From Gaertneriomyces semiglobifer (lineage: Eukaryota; Chytridiomycota; Chytridiomycetes; Spizellomycetales; Spizellomycetaceae), in the NCBI GenBank assembly GCA_025558075.1, contig JAHLKF010000012.1:62001-126000 (forward strand): DNA of 64,000 bases, written 5' to 3'. The translations under genes were made by a program, and so were the position numbers. The notes beneath the pieces are model-generated. The model made no database searches and was not told the origin of the DNA. It was given only the letters and a program-made list of their open reading frames with translations. Below, in pieces: positions 21,363 through 31,544 of the stretch; within the stretch, counting starts at the first letter, position 1, and the number at the start of each line of letters is the position of its first letter.

Positions 21363-22356
21363 ATGCCAAAGGCCAAGAAAGGAGGCTTCTACGCCGTTAA
21401 GAGTGGCAGGACACCTGGAGTGTACACAACATGGTGCGGAACTACCCCGGGCTTTACTTGATACTTTTCAATGACTCTGGCGTCTGGTAGGGACGAATGC
21501 AAACGTCAAGTAGATGCCTTCCCGGGTGCTAAACACAAGAAGTTCCAATCTCTTTCGGAGGCAGAAGCATGGATACATGCCAGAACTTCCGTCCGGCTGC
21601 CAGCGAAGCCTGCACCCTCGGCGACGGGAGCAGTGATGGCCAATGCGTTACGGCCTGAGCATCCTTCACCATCACTGCTTTCATCGTCAGGGGCACCGTC
21701 GCTCAATCCCGCCATTGAAGACGATGAGTTTGGTATGGAGGACTTCCAAACCGATGAGGCTCTTGAGGTTTACCTGAATGCAGTGGACCAGGCAGAGCAA
21801 GCTGTGTTCTTCAAGCGCTGTCACGAAGGAATGAACTTGCCAGTCATTGAAGTGTATACGGACGGAGCATGCACGAATAATGGAAAGGGTGCTAGAGCCC
21901 GAGCGGGTTATGGCGTTTGGTACGGTCACAACGATCCGCGCAACATCAGCGCTCCGCTACCAGGTCCTTTGCAAACAAATAATCGTGCAGAGATGACAGC
22001 AGTCATTAAAGCGCTTCAAAGCGTGCCAAAGTTTATGCATGTGATCATCCATAGCGACAGTCAATACATGAAAAATGGTATTGAAAAGTGGATCGAAGGT
22101 TGGAAACGAACAGGGTGGATATCTAAATCGTCCGGAAAGCCGGTGCTGAACAAGGACTTATGGGTCGAGTTGGATAAGTTACGAGATGAATACGACGGAG
22201 CAATTGAGTTTGTAAGTATTGAACATGTAACGGCTCATGAGCAGCGTACATTGAAACCTTGACTTCCAGCGGTATGTGAAAGGACACGCGGGAATAGCTG
22301 GAAACGAGGGCGCCGACAAGCTTGCCGTCGCTGGCGCGCAAATGAATCGCTCATGA
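21363..22356 (+). CDS. RNH1: Ribonuclease H1
   Basis: Exons 21363-21433, 21491-22211 and 22270-22356 encode 292 residues. RNase H1 cleaves the RNA strand of RNA/DNA hybrids and limits R-loops. The N-terminal hybrid-binding domain is split by intron 1 (FYAVKSGRTPGVYTTW then DECKRQVDAFPGAKHKKF). A linker of about 70 residues precedes the catalytic domain. The four acidic metal ligands are visible: Asp148 in VYTDGAC, Glu191 in NNRAEM, Asp213 in HSDSQYM and Asp280 in GNEGADKLA. The catalytic loop histidine sits in VKGHAGIAGN. The last exon is only 87 bp. No mitochondrial presequence is seen at this start, so a nuclear form is predicted. The gene ends 39 bp from the HIT gene stop. Confidence 0.96.
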
Positions 22357-22395
22357 CAACTCATGTATGATGCAGAAAGAGATCCTATTAGAATG

Positions 22396-22985
22396 CTACT
22401 TATGATTAACCCAGCTCCACTTCCAACGTCCTTCCTCGTCTCGCTCTTCTGCCACCTTCAAGCTTTCCACGACGTGCTCAATGCCAATCCACCATCGTGC
22501 CCAGGCCCAAGAGTCAGGGTATTTGATTGCTCGATATGAATTTTTCCAAGGAAGTCCCATGACATGTAGGTGGATATGAGGTACTGATGTAAACGGTGGT
22601 ACGTGAAATCCTAACCTCCTATCAAACAGGCTGTATGCCCGCTGATCCAGTAGATGATGGCCGATATCGCGCATACGAGTGACGAGACTGATATGTGAGC
22701 TATTGAGGGAGTAAATGGTTTCGATGTGCTGGCGAGGGATCACAAGGAAGTGATCTTTCGCTGACGGGCTTATGTCATTGAAGGCTATAAACTCATCGTC
22801 CTGCCCAAAGCGTCGCATCAATGTCCGACACTTTTGCCAGTCGAGTGATTCATGTGACCTACTTCGTAAACAATTGTGGTCTGTATTCGCCCCCGTAGTA
22901 TACTACAGAATGTGCAGGTTTCTTCTGGCGGCTTTTTGTCAAATAGATCTACGCATCCGCATAGACATCCAAACGACTTGGGCAT
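22396..22985 (-). CDS. HINT3-like HIT-domain hydrolase
   Basis: Exons 22985-22863 and 22800-22396 encode 175 residues; the intron is 62 bp. The second exon alone lacks the start of the fold. Splicing supplies Cys24/Cys27 (CTFC) and the strand TTIVYE that runs straight into DDEFIAF. The histidine triad is HIHLHV (His116, His118, His120). The block GFHVPPFTSVPHIHLH is characteristic of the HINT3/aprataxin-like branch, nucleoside phosphoramidase or nucleotidyl hydrolase enzymes that act on adenylated amines. A Trp-rich C-terminus (SWAWARWWIG) matches the same subfamily's membrane-facing tail region in position only. Assignment to HINT3 rather than another HIT branch is by motif pattern. Confidence 0.85.
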
Positions 22986-23647
22986 GGGAGCTTGAGTGCA
23001 AAAAGATACTTTGCAATAAGGAGGTCGTCCGTGTCCACAGACAGTAGCGATGCCGCAGCGGCGTGAACGCTACCCGGAAGGCTTCTTGCTTCCTCTGTGG
23101 TCGTGTGGTGAAAATGAGTGAGCAAGGGCAACAAGGTCAGTGTATTGATGCTGAATAGGGTAAGAACAATGGTTTCAACGAAATCGCTTTGGGATCCGCT
23201 CACAGGTGGGTTTCCACTCAGGCAGCGATGCCATTGATCCCCCGGCGCAGGTTTGCTTCCCACCTGTCACCCTTCGCGGGTCTGGCCCTTGCACAGTTCC
23301 GTTCCTAAAGTGGCGTACGGAACAGCGGTTTAAACTTTCGGGGAAACTATCGGAGATGAGTCGCGTGTAGCCGAGTCTGATGCGCGACTTGGACGTTTAA
23401 AGTTGTTGTCGTCTCATCAACGAGAGCAGCGTTCTATTCTGTGCACCGTGCAGAGAGCATATCAAGAATCAGCATCACGGCCGGAGCAGGTGCAAGCATT
23501 CCGTGGATGTCTTGAATTTGCCTCTAAGTTAGTTATATGGAAATATTAAGGCCTGAATCGTTCTGGATCATCCCGATCGCACGCCTTTGACGAATTTGCC
23601 TACCGAATGCAATGATCTGAATATCAGGCGCCTATTCGCAGCTGACG
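22986..23647. other. Intergenic, no feature recognised
   Basis: 662 bp between the HIT gene start and a small hydrophobic ORF. No RNA gene, repeat or convincing exon was found on either strand. Confidence 0.4.
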
Positions 23648-23974
23648 CTAGATGCTTCTGTGTGGATGAGATGCTCGGTCCGGTTCCCTTGCATAGAGAA
23701 GGCTTGCAGAACCCAATGCAATCAACGAAAACCCATTGACAAAACAGAAGATCAATGCGTTCATACTCGGGGCCATGACTGGTGTAAGGCGCTCAATGAT
23801 CTGCTGTGGGACCTTCTTAAGGGCGAATGCGAGCGTATGAATTTCTAGAAGCAAGTGTTCCATAAATAACTCTTGTGCGAAAATCCACAACGCGACGGGT
23901 GTTCTGGTGAGAAAATCAAAAATTCGCAAGGCGCAAGAGCTCAAGACTATATAAGTGGCGATCATGGCGTTCAT
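23648..23974 (-). CDS. Small hydrophobic ORF, possible membrane protein
   Basis: A 108-codon intronless minus-strand frame with an ATG at 23974. Its content suggests up to three membrane helices (MIATYIVLSSCALRI; a central aliphatic stretch; ALIFCFVNGFSLIALG). It starts only 87 bp from the divergent secreted-protein gene, and a TATATAAG that could serve that gene lies inside this ORF at 23948-23955. I do not recognise it. It may be a chance frame, but the hydrophobic periodicity is unusual for random sequence. Confidence 0.25.
   Translation of the reverse strand: MNAMIATYIVLSSCALRIFDFLTRTPVALWIFAQELFMEHLLLEIHTLAFALKKVPQQIIERLTPVMAPSMNALIFCFVNGFSLIALGSASLLYAREPDRASHPHRSI
23948..23955 (+). promoter_or_regulatory. 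TATA box for the secreted-protein gene
   Basis: TATATAAG lies 107-114 bp upstream of the ATG at 24062. It is placed by position and sequence only. Confidence 0.45.
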
Positions 23975-24061
23975 GAACCTTTGAGCAAACCATTGGCTGT
24001 CTTGAATTCATCCTTCAACCTAGTAGTGTAGCCAGAATATCGCCTTTTACTGATTGTCAAA

Positions 24062-25016
24062 ATGGTCCCTTCGTCCACAACGATCTTCGCAGCTCTCGCA
24101 ACAATTGCGCTCGCTAATATCTCTCCCACATATGGCGCTGGTGCGAAAGCGGTTTACACCCTTCAAGAATACCTTGACCCTGGTTGTGATGGTATGGGCA
24201 CTCTAACAATCGTGCCATCAGGAAGGTGTTGCTAAGCCTTTCTCACTGAAGCAGAGCAAGTTACCGCCTACACATTTAACATGAAGGCGACCGATGAAAA
24301 CGCGGACATGACTTGCGCACAGCTCGCGCGTCTCTTGAATGAAAACGTGGAGACACCGGTAGAGCTCGGCTCTTGTAAACCAGGGCGCGCTCCCGCGTCC
24401 CTAGGTAATTGGCGGTTTTCTCCAGTCATTGAGAAATTGGTTCTCACACAAGCCGTTACAGGTGCTGTCGCCTATGGGCCCACAAAAAGTTGGGATGAGC
24501 CACTCAATGTTCAGGCGTACCGAGTTGTCTGCGTCGACCAACCCGCAAGCACCATGCTCCAGCGTGCCAGATTGTCGGAAGGTCAATGTGAATGTAAGTT
24601 TCCTCGTCATAACTCCGAATTCCAACGCCAATGTTGATCATTGTCCCTTCTCAGACATCGCAGTTGGAGAGCCGTCACCAGTGGCCAATTTCGAGGAGGT
24701 GACGTCGGCGTTTGATTGGGACGAGTACGTCAACGCTATGCGCTGCTCCGACGGAGTTTTCCAGTACTACGAAACGGACGGATGTGGTTCTTTCGGATAT
24801 ATGGAATTGACCGCGGCAGGAACCGGCGAAATCTGCGCCACTGCCGAATGGCCGCTTTCTCACTCTACTTCTACTGAGTTCCCTGAATCTCATGCCGTTT
24901 GGTACGGTCTTGCCCCTGGTGCAACTCCTTACAATGGTGCACTCAACGGCCGGCAGCACGTGACACTGAGTGGGCTCTTGGCCATTCTTGTCGCCTCTGT
25001 GGCATTCACACTTTAA
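24062..25016 (+). CDS. Secreted, probably GPI-anchored cysteine-containing protein
   Basis: Exons 24062-24191, 24255-24593 and 24655-25016 encode 276 residues. The N-terminus is a classic signal peptide (MVPSSTTIFAALATIALANI, cleavage near TYGAG). The mature part has about nine cysteines spread through the chain, consistent with disulphide bonding outside the cell. The C-terminus ends in a hydrophobic tail (LSGLLAILVASVAFTL) preceded by small residues (NGALNGRQ), the layout of a GPI attachment signal. No family is recognised. Intron 1 skips an in-frame TAA; its acceptor was placed at 24254 after a pyrimidine-rich tract. The gene sits in the loosest-packed part of the alternating block, with 370 bp to the next stop. 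A surface or wall protein is inferred. Confidence 0.65.
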
Positions 25017-25386
25017 ATACTTAGGGATGCTTACTCCTGAACTTAATAATAGATACCGTGCAAATACCTTACTATAGCCTAATCAATAATGTAATGTGCT
25101 GGCAGCAGATGCGTATACGATCAATATTAATGGTAATAATCTCGCCATTCGTAAACAAGAACACCGCAATGGACAGGAACGTCGCGCGCGGCACTTGCGA
25201 GGAGAACGCAGGCGGTCCTGGTAACCAGGAACAGCCCTGCTGTGAGGGCAACATAAGGTGGATTCTTAAAACAAAATCATATGAGGCAAAAAGACAGTGG
25301 AAATCCGGCGCGAGTTACTCTTGTCTTGTGATATCTGGGAAACCCAAGAATGCTAACTATTGTACTGCCTGCTTGTTGAGATGGAT
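25017..25386. other. Convergent 3' intergenic region
   Basis: 370 bp between the stop codons of the secreted-protein gene and the 2-oxoglutarate dehydrogenase E2 gene. Short plus-strand frames have no recognisable content. Confidence 0.4.
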
Positions 25387-27274
25387 TTACACGTTGAGAA
25401 GGAGTCTCTGCGGGTCTTCAATGGCCTCCTTGACTTTGACCAAGAAAGTGACGGCTTCACGTCCGTCGATAATGCGGTGATCATACGTGAGAGCTACGTA
25501 CATCATTGGTCGAATCTCAATCTGTAGTAATAACGGTGAGCTCGGCTACTTTGTAACAACAGCGTTCTGCGATATTCACCTTTCCATTAACAACAACAGG
25601 TCGGTCCTTGGTAGCGTGCATTCCCAAGATGGCAGACTGCGGCTGATTGATGATCGGCGTGCCCATGAGAGATCCAAAAACGCCACCGTTGGAGATGGTG
25701 AAGGTTCCTCCAGCAAGATCCTCAATTGTAATCTTGTTGTCGCGGGCCTACGGAGACGTACAGGTCAGCCACATGTCCTTGTAAAACATATGTAACAGTA
25801 AAGCGCACCTTCTTGCCCAACGCAGCCATCGCCTGCTCCAGCTGAACAATGGAAAGCGACTCGCAGTTACGAATCACGGGAGTGACCAGGCCTTTAGGAG
25901 TGGCGACGGCAACGCTCACGTCCATATAGTCGTGGTAGACAATTTCATTGCCTTCAATGCTGGCGTTAACAGCAGGGACCTCGTGAAGGGCGGCAGTTGC
26001 AGCCTTGATGAATGCACCCATGAAACCAAGCTTGACGCCATGCTTGTCCAGTACTGCATCCTTGTACGTCTTACGCAGGGAGAGTAAGTTGCTGAGGGAG
26101 CAAAGTTAGCATTCGATTTATAGGCAAGTCGAAAACAGCAGCCACACCTCATGTCAATCTCATTGAACGTTGTCAGAGAAGCAGCAACGTTTTGAGATTC
26201 CTTCAAATGTGATGCAATCTTTTGACGCATACGGCTCATTGGGACTCTACGTTCTGTGCGTGAGCCTGGCATGTACCCGGGGAAGTTCTCAGCATCAAAT
26301 TGAACAGGTTGAGCAGGAGATGGAGCCTTGCTGGGGGCTGTGCGCAAAGGAGTAAGTAACCAAAAGCCTGCGCGCTAGACACTGGAATTCAGAACATACC
26401 AGGTGCAGGCTTAGGCGCTTCCGCGGGTTTGGCTGGCGTGGGAGCAGGCTTGGGTGCGGCAGCAGGCTCCGGCTTTGCAGGCTCTGCAGCTTTTGTGGGT
26501 TCCTCCTGTTTCGTCTCTGGTTTGGGAGCTTCCTCCTGTTTCGTCGGCTCAGGTGCCGCTCCGCCTTTGGGTGCGTCACCAAGCTCCACTCTTGCAAGGT
26601 TGCCGCCAACCGCAACAGTGTCACCTTCTGCCGGGAAAAACTCGAGAATGGTCCCAGACTCCGGGGAATTTATTGATACGTCGACCTTATCCGTCTCATG
26701 AGCATTCATGCTTGCTACGATTAATCGTCGCGAATAAATCTCACCTTGTCCGTTTCGATGGTCGCAATGGGTTCATCACGTGCAATGTAATCTCCAACCT
26801 CTAAACGAGTAACTATAGTGAGCAATCCATTTGGAAGTGTCCGAACGGACAAGCCACGTACTCTTGTGTAACTGAGAGAGGGTTCCTTCTTGAATGGATT
26901 CCGCCAATGGGGGCACTTTGATGATCTTTTCGGCTGAATGGGTGATACTCAACCTATCAGCAACGCCAAATGCTAAGAGAACAAGCTGGGAAGCATACCC
27001 ATGAAACGCACTTGTCCGACGCGGGACATTGCAGATCCGACATTGACAGGTCTGGAATCGTGACATACATTACTTGATTGTTCTCCATCAACATTCCCAA
27101 GGCTAGGCACTACCTTACGGCATAGTTGACAGCAACTCTGCCAGAGCAAGTCCGCAATCCGCGTTGTTGAACGGCCGTACTCCGACCGACAAGGGTGGGT
27201 AGCGTACGACTAGCGATTCTGCTATTGCAACGCGCAGCTCCGGTCAATGACCGACGACATAATGATCCAGACAT
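25387..27274 (-). CDS. KGD2: Dihydrolipoyl succinyltransferase, E2 of 2-oxoglutarate dehydrogenase
   Basis: Nine exons encode 467 residues: 27274-27114, 27051-26999, 26933-26862, 26800-26745, 26685-26400, 26337-26148, 26091-25809, 25747-25580, 25521-25387. The enzyme forms the core of the mitochondrial 2-oxoglutarate dehydrogenase complex and makes succinyl-CoA in the TCA cycle. The N-terminus is an Arg/Ser-rich mitochondrial presequence. The lipoyl domain starts at [10 protein letters not shown], and Lys114 in IETDK is the lipoylated residue. A long Pro/Ala/Lys/Glu linker follows; there is no E1/E3-binding domain, as is normal for this E2. The catalytic domain starts near RRVPMSRMR and carries the active site DHRIIDG (His438, Asp442). 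It ends in RLLLNV. The first junction uses the GT at 27113-27112 because only that phase keeps the presequence in frame. Confidence 0.95.
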
Positions 27275-27732
27275 CTGTGAACCGCAAGCGGATGTCAATA
27301 AATAAGATGTTCATTGTCAACACCACTGGCTCATAAGTGCGACACTCACGGTCAACTGGGAACAGACACTCAACCAATGCAAACAAAGACTCCTCCTCAA
27401 GGGAGAGACAGACGATAGGAGAACAGGGGGCGACGAATGCGGAACCGACCTGCGGGGGGGACGGTTGGTGGATGCAGAGGAAGAAGAAATGTGGAAGATC
27501 CTCCTATCAAAAGTCTCAAAACGCGGCCATGATGCGCGGCTCGTATGCGCACCCTCCAGTTGCTATGGGTGGTGCAATTAACGCTTACGCAACAGGTGGC
27601 GGATGACATAAGCAGAGAAACGCGTCGTGGCAGCCAAAAGGTGTGCGGATCTGGACAGAGGCATAAAAGACCTTTAGTTGTGACAGTTTTGCTTTTTTGG
27701 GATCACTTCAGAGCTATCAGATAGATTCAACA
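27275..27732. promoter_or_regulatory. Divergent promoter region, KGD2 and coactosin-like gene
   Basis: 458 bp between start codons. The middle is G/A-rich. Plus-strand frames here begin only at GTG. No TATA box was found. Confidence 0.4.
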
Positions 27733-28894
27733 ATGTCTACTCAGGTCCGTCTTCTTGACGAAGCAGCGCTTACTGGTGCTATTCGTGACGTCCGCAATGA
27801 CAGCACTCCGGCAAATTGGGTTCTGATCGGCCACGGAAACAATGGCACCAACCCCAACGAACTCACACTTGTAGCCACGGGTGGTGACGGATTTGCTGGC
27901 CTTCAGGCTGCGCTAACTGCTGATCAGGTCCAGTATGCCCTTCTTCGGGTTACGCATAAAGTCGAACTTAGCACGACAGTCAAGTTTGTGTATATATACA
28001 ACTTCGCAGAGAAGTTGAGTTTCGTTAAAAAGGGTCACTTTGGGGTGGTGAAAGGGGATGCCACAAAGTATCTCATGCCGTTTCATGTGGAAATTGAAAT
28101 AGGCACTCCGAGTGAGCTGACTGTGGAAGACATTATGCAGCGCATTGAAGCTGCTTCTGGCACTCTCAACAACGTCAGGGATGCTGCTTATGTAGAGGGC
28201 AAGCAGGAACGTGGATACACTGCACGGATGAATTATCGCGGTGCGGAAGCAAAGTCTGATGCGCCGTTAGCGAGAGCCGCTTCGCAGACGAGCGTCACGA
28301 CTTCAAACAGCAATCTTGCCGGTACACAGCCGTCTCCAAAACCTGTTCGTACCGGGGCAAGCAAACCATCGGTTGGCGTGGTTGCCACTGGAAGTCAGGG
28401 CGTCAAGTTCAGCCAAGATCTGGTAGATGCCACCAAGGACCTCCGTAACGATAAGACGTCAACGCGTTGGATAGTGGGAGCGTACGAAGGAGGCGATATT
28501 GCTCAACCTATTAAGCTTTTGGGTAGTGGGACTGGCGGAGCGGATGAAATGAAGAACCTTTTTGCACCAGACTCGATATGTTACGGCCTAATCCGTGTTA
28601 CTGATATGATTGATGGCCACCCAACGGTCAAGTGAGTACATCTTGAGCACGTGCAGCACCGATCGCATGATAGACCTTTTCTCACGTTTGTCCAGGTTTG
28701 CTTTCATCAATTTCATTGGCAACCAGGTCGGCGTTATGAAAAAGGCGAAGATCAGCACTCATAAGGGTGGGGTTAACGAACTCTTCAGCCCCTACCATGT
28801 CGATTTCACAATATCAGAAAAACGCGAAATCGACGATAGAATCATCGCTGATCGGGTTGGCGCCGTGAGCGGCAGCAGAAGCCTGGTGAAGTGA
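27733..28894 (+). CDS. Tandem ADF-H (double coactosin-like) actin-binding protein
   Basis: Exons 27733-28631 and 28696-28894 encode 365 residues. Two copies of an ADF-homology domain are visible. Copy 1 covers about 5-140 (DVRNDSTPANWVLIG, YALLRVTHKVELSTTVKFVYIYNF). Copy 2 covers about 230-350 (DLRNDKTSTRWIVGAYEGG, YGLIRVTDMIDGHPTVKFAFINFIG). Each carries the coactosin-style pattern of an R-N-D helix start, a W after a short spacer, and a strand with F-V/F-I-N/Y. Coactosins bind F-actin and counteract capping. Two ADF-H domains recall twinfilin, but the strand motifs look more like coactosin, so I call it a tandem coactosin. A Ser/Thr/Pro linker joins the copies. Copy 2 is split by the single 64-bp intron. 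Confidence 0.8.
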
Positions 28895-29082
28895 TGGACT
28901 GTCTAGCGGGAATGCGCCTGAAGACGTAATTGATCATTGTGTCATAAGTGCGAAAGCCGCTGGCGTGACATGGCGAAAACGCCAGGACAGATATTGAATA
29001 ATAACCTCTGTAGTTCGTAGGGTCAGATTTGCCCAATGTATTAAATAAACACAATTGCATCCAGTAACAGAATTTCAAACTT

Positions 29083-30646
29083 CTAAGAATTGATAGTCTT
29101 GAAGATGTTGAGCCCATCATAAGCAGTACTGATTACCACTCCAGGAATCTGCTTATGCCAGTGAACCTCCTTCACGTGCTTTTGTCCTTGGTGAATAAAC
29201 AGCAGTTGCGGCGGAACCTCAACCTTTTCTCCGTGCACTCCTGTTGTCATCGTGGCTTCTTCTTCTGCATCCCTCTCAAGGGCAAAGTCCCATATGGTGA
29301 CCTGATCGTCTTCACCAGCGACTGCAATTACAGACGATTCATGAGGTTTCCATTCTAAGGATGTGATAGCTCCCTGATGCCATTTAAATGTGGCGGCAGG
29401 TGTGGGAGGTTCCGGCTTTGTCCAATTACGCAGATCCCAGATGGAAAAGACACCCGAGTCGGAACCAGATGCAAGCAGATAATGCGACGTGGGATGCCAG
29501 CTTATGACATTAACGTCGCTATCATGTGCATGAACGCTCAACTGCGCTCCATCCTTCGTTCGGGCGTCCCAGATCTTAATCGTCTGGTCGGCGCTCGCAC
29601 TGGCGAAAACAGTCGGTTGATTCGGAGCCCATTGTAAGTCTTCAACGCTGGAGGTATGTCCTTTAAACGGTTGAGCATCTGTTTGGAAGGCGGTAGGTGT
29701 TCGGGTGGTCAAGAAAATGCGCCCATTCACATCTCCGGTTAGCAGGCTTCCTACGTTCAACGATGACCAATCCATTGCAAATCCTTCAGTTTTTCCATGA
29801 TTCTGTACTGTGTAAATTGGAGCTGGATTCCGTGGCGGTACAAGTCCCGGAACATCCAGAGACCGAACGTGTTCAGTTAAATCGTAGATGTGCACCTTGC
29901 CAGTATCAGCCCAACTGGCAACGATATGGGACTCAACATGTGGCATGACTCGTATCCTATTCACGCCTCCTTGATGTGGGATGATCTTGTTTTCCAGAAT
30001 CGGGTCTTCATCCACGTCGTCATCGTCATCCTCTACTTCGTCGTCATCATACTGCTTCGTTCGGCTCATCTGACTCAGCTTCATAACATAAAGTTTGTTG
30101 TCCTTTGCTTTGTCTGCCTGTGAGCCAGAGACTACGTATGTTGTCATTGGAAAGGCGCTTCGGTTCTGCCCCAGGTTATCCCGCAAGACATCAAAGGATA
30201 AGCAAGGCCATTCCACGCTGAGGGTGTGGAGCATTTCATATGTAGTATGGTCGGCGACAAGCTCTTCATCAGCCTCTAATGCTTGGCCGGGAAGGTAAAC
30301 CTTAAAATCTTCTGCTGCTTCGTCTTCGTCCTGTTGCACATCAACATTCATGGCTAAGATTATTCGTCAGTCTTGCGGGGTGTGACGCCGCGGCAGCAAG
30401 AATGCAACCTCACTACTCACCTTCGTCGTCATCACTATCGGGCGCAATTACGACCTCGCCTTCATCTTCATCATCCTCCATTTCGTCCTCAAACTGGTCC
30501 TCAAACTCGCCCATTTCATCCAGCTCTTCCTTTCTCGCCATTGGCGACGCAGTGCCGTCGGTCTTGACGCCCTTCCGCGGCGGTACGCCGCTGATGTCCA
30601 TGCTCATGACGCCATCCTCATCCTCTATTTCTCTCTTCCTGGCCAT
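29083..30646 (-). CDS. RRB1: Rrb1/GRWD1 ribosome-assembly WD40 chaperone
   Basis: Exons 30646-30421 and 30353-29083 encode 498 residues. Rrb1/GRWD1 is the nuclear chaperone that holds ribosomal protein uL3 (Rpl3) before its incorporation into pre-60S particles. The N-terminal 90 residues are strongly acidic (FEDQFEDEMEDDEDEGEVV), as in the family. The landmark LPGQALEADEELVADHTTYEM and the WPCLSFDVLRD block come next; only parts are quoted here. A second acidic run (DDDEVEDDDDDVDEDP) and a seven-bladed WD40 propeller follow (e.g. GHTSSVEDLQWAPN, KIWDAR, SIWDLRNW, TIWDFALE). Exon 1 was needed to supply the start; exon 2 has a Met near its beginning that a simple ORF search would pick wrongly. 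It is divergent from LSM2 with 202 bp between starts. Confidence 0.93.
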
Positions 30647-30848
30647 TGTTCTCCCGTCGCAACTAATAAGCAGCTGTATGATTTGCGCTTGTGGGTTGGG
30701 TTCGTTGCGTTGAATTCTTTTTGACGAGTCCAAATTCACACTTCGGTCTTGTTGCCATGGCAGCCAGTACAAGGCGCGTAAACGAGTTCAAATCGCAAGT
30801 CCAACGTTCGAACGAAACATCGCATGCGAAGACGTCCACATCAACAAT

Positions 30849-31255
30849 ATGGTAAGTGAATAAATTATGATGGCTCGGGCTTGAGCGAATACTGATGCGT
30901 GTACGTCGTAGTTGTTCTACTCCTTTTTTAAGACGTTGGTGGGAAAGCAAGTCACTGTCGAACTCAAGAATGACCTGCAAATACAAGGAACACTGGTCTC
31001 GGTCGATCAGTTTCTGAATATCAAGCTAGACAATATTAGTGTTACCGATGAAAGAAAATACCCGCACATGGTGTGTAGTCCGCCTCTATTTGTTCGCGAG
31101 ATCAACTCTGACCCCCCACACTCCAGATGTCCGTCAAGAATTGCTTCATCCGAGGATCCGTGGTACGCTACGTCTCCCTTCCGCCCCAGTTCGTCGATAC
31201 AGCGCTACTGCAGGATGCTGCCAGAAGAGATGCGCAAGCTCAAGCTGGAAAGTAA
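30849..31255 (+). CDS. LSM2: U6 snRNP / mRNA-decay Sm-like protein Lsm2
   Basis: Exons 30849-30851, 30912-31070 and 31127-31255 encode 96 residues (human LSM2 is 95). Exon 1 is just the ATG, followed by a GTAAGT donor. Lsm2 is a ring subunit of both Lsm2-8 (nuclear, binds U6 snRNA 3' end) and Lsm1-7 (cytoplasmic decapping). The Sm1 motif is complete (LFYSFFKTLVGKQVTVELKN begins it; LDNISVTDE lies within it), and Sm2 reads NCFIRGSVVRYVSLP. The C-terminus LLQDAARRDAQAQAGK is typical of Lsm2 rather than other Lsm proteins. If intron 2 is retained, translation stops early. A long overlapping plus-strand frame runs past the true stop in another phase and should be ignored. Confidence 0.96.
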
Positions 31256-31544
31256 AGCAATACGTGAAGCCTTAAACAATGTAACCCTTGACAGAAAAAG
31301 TGCAACGAGATATCGCAGTCAACCCGTCTGACAGTCCAACAGCCCCACCAGCCGGGCGCACTTAGGGACTCGGACGCCTGGCATTTGCACGAATCACACC
31401 TTCATCGCATCACGGATGCCAACTGTATGTATATGTATACTATCTAAGTGTCTCAAATAACACTGGATTGGGATGGCCGCTTCGCCGCCCGCTACCTGTA
31501 TGCGATTCAAAATGACCAAAAATCTATCGTGGCCGGTGTCCACG

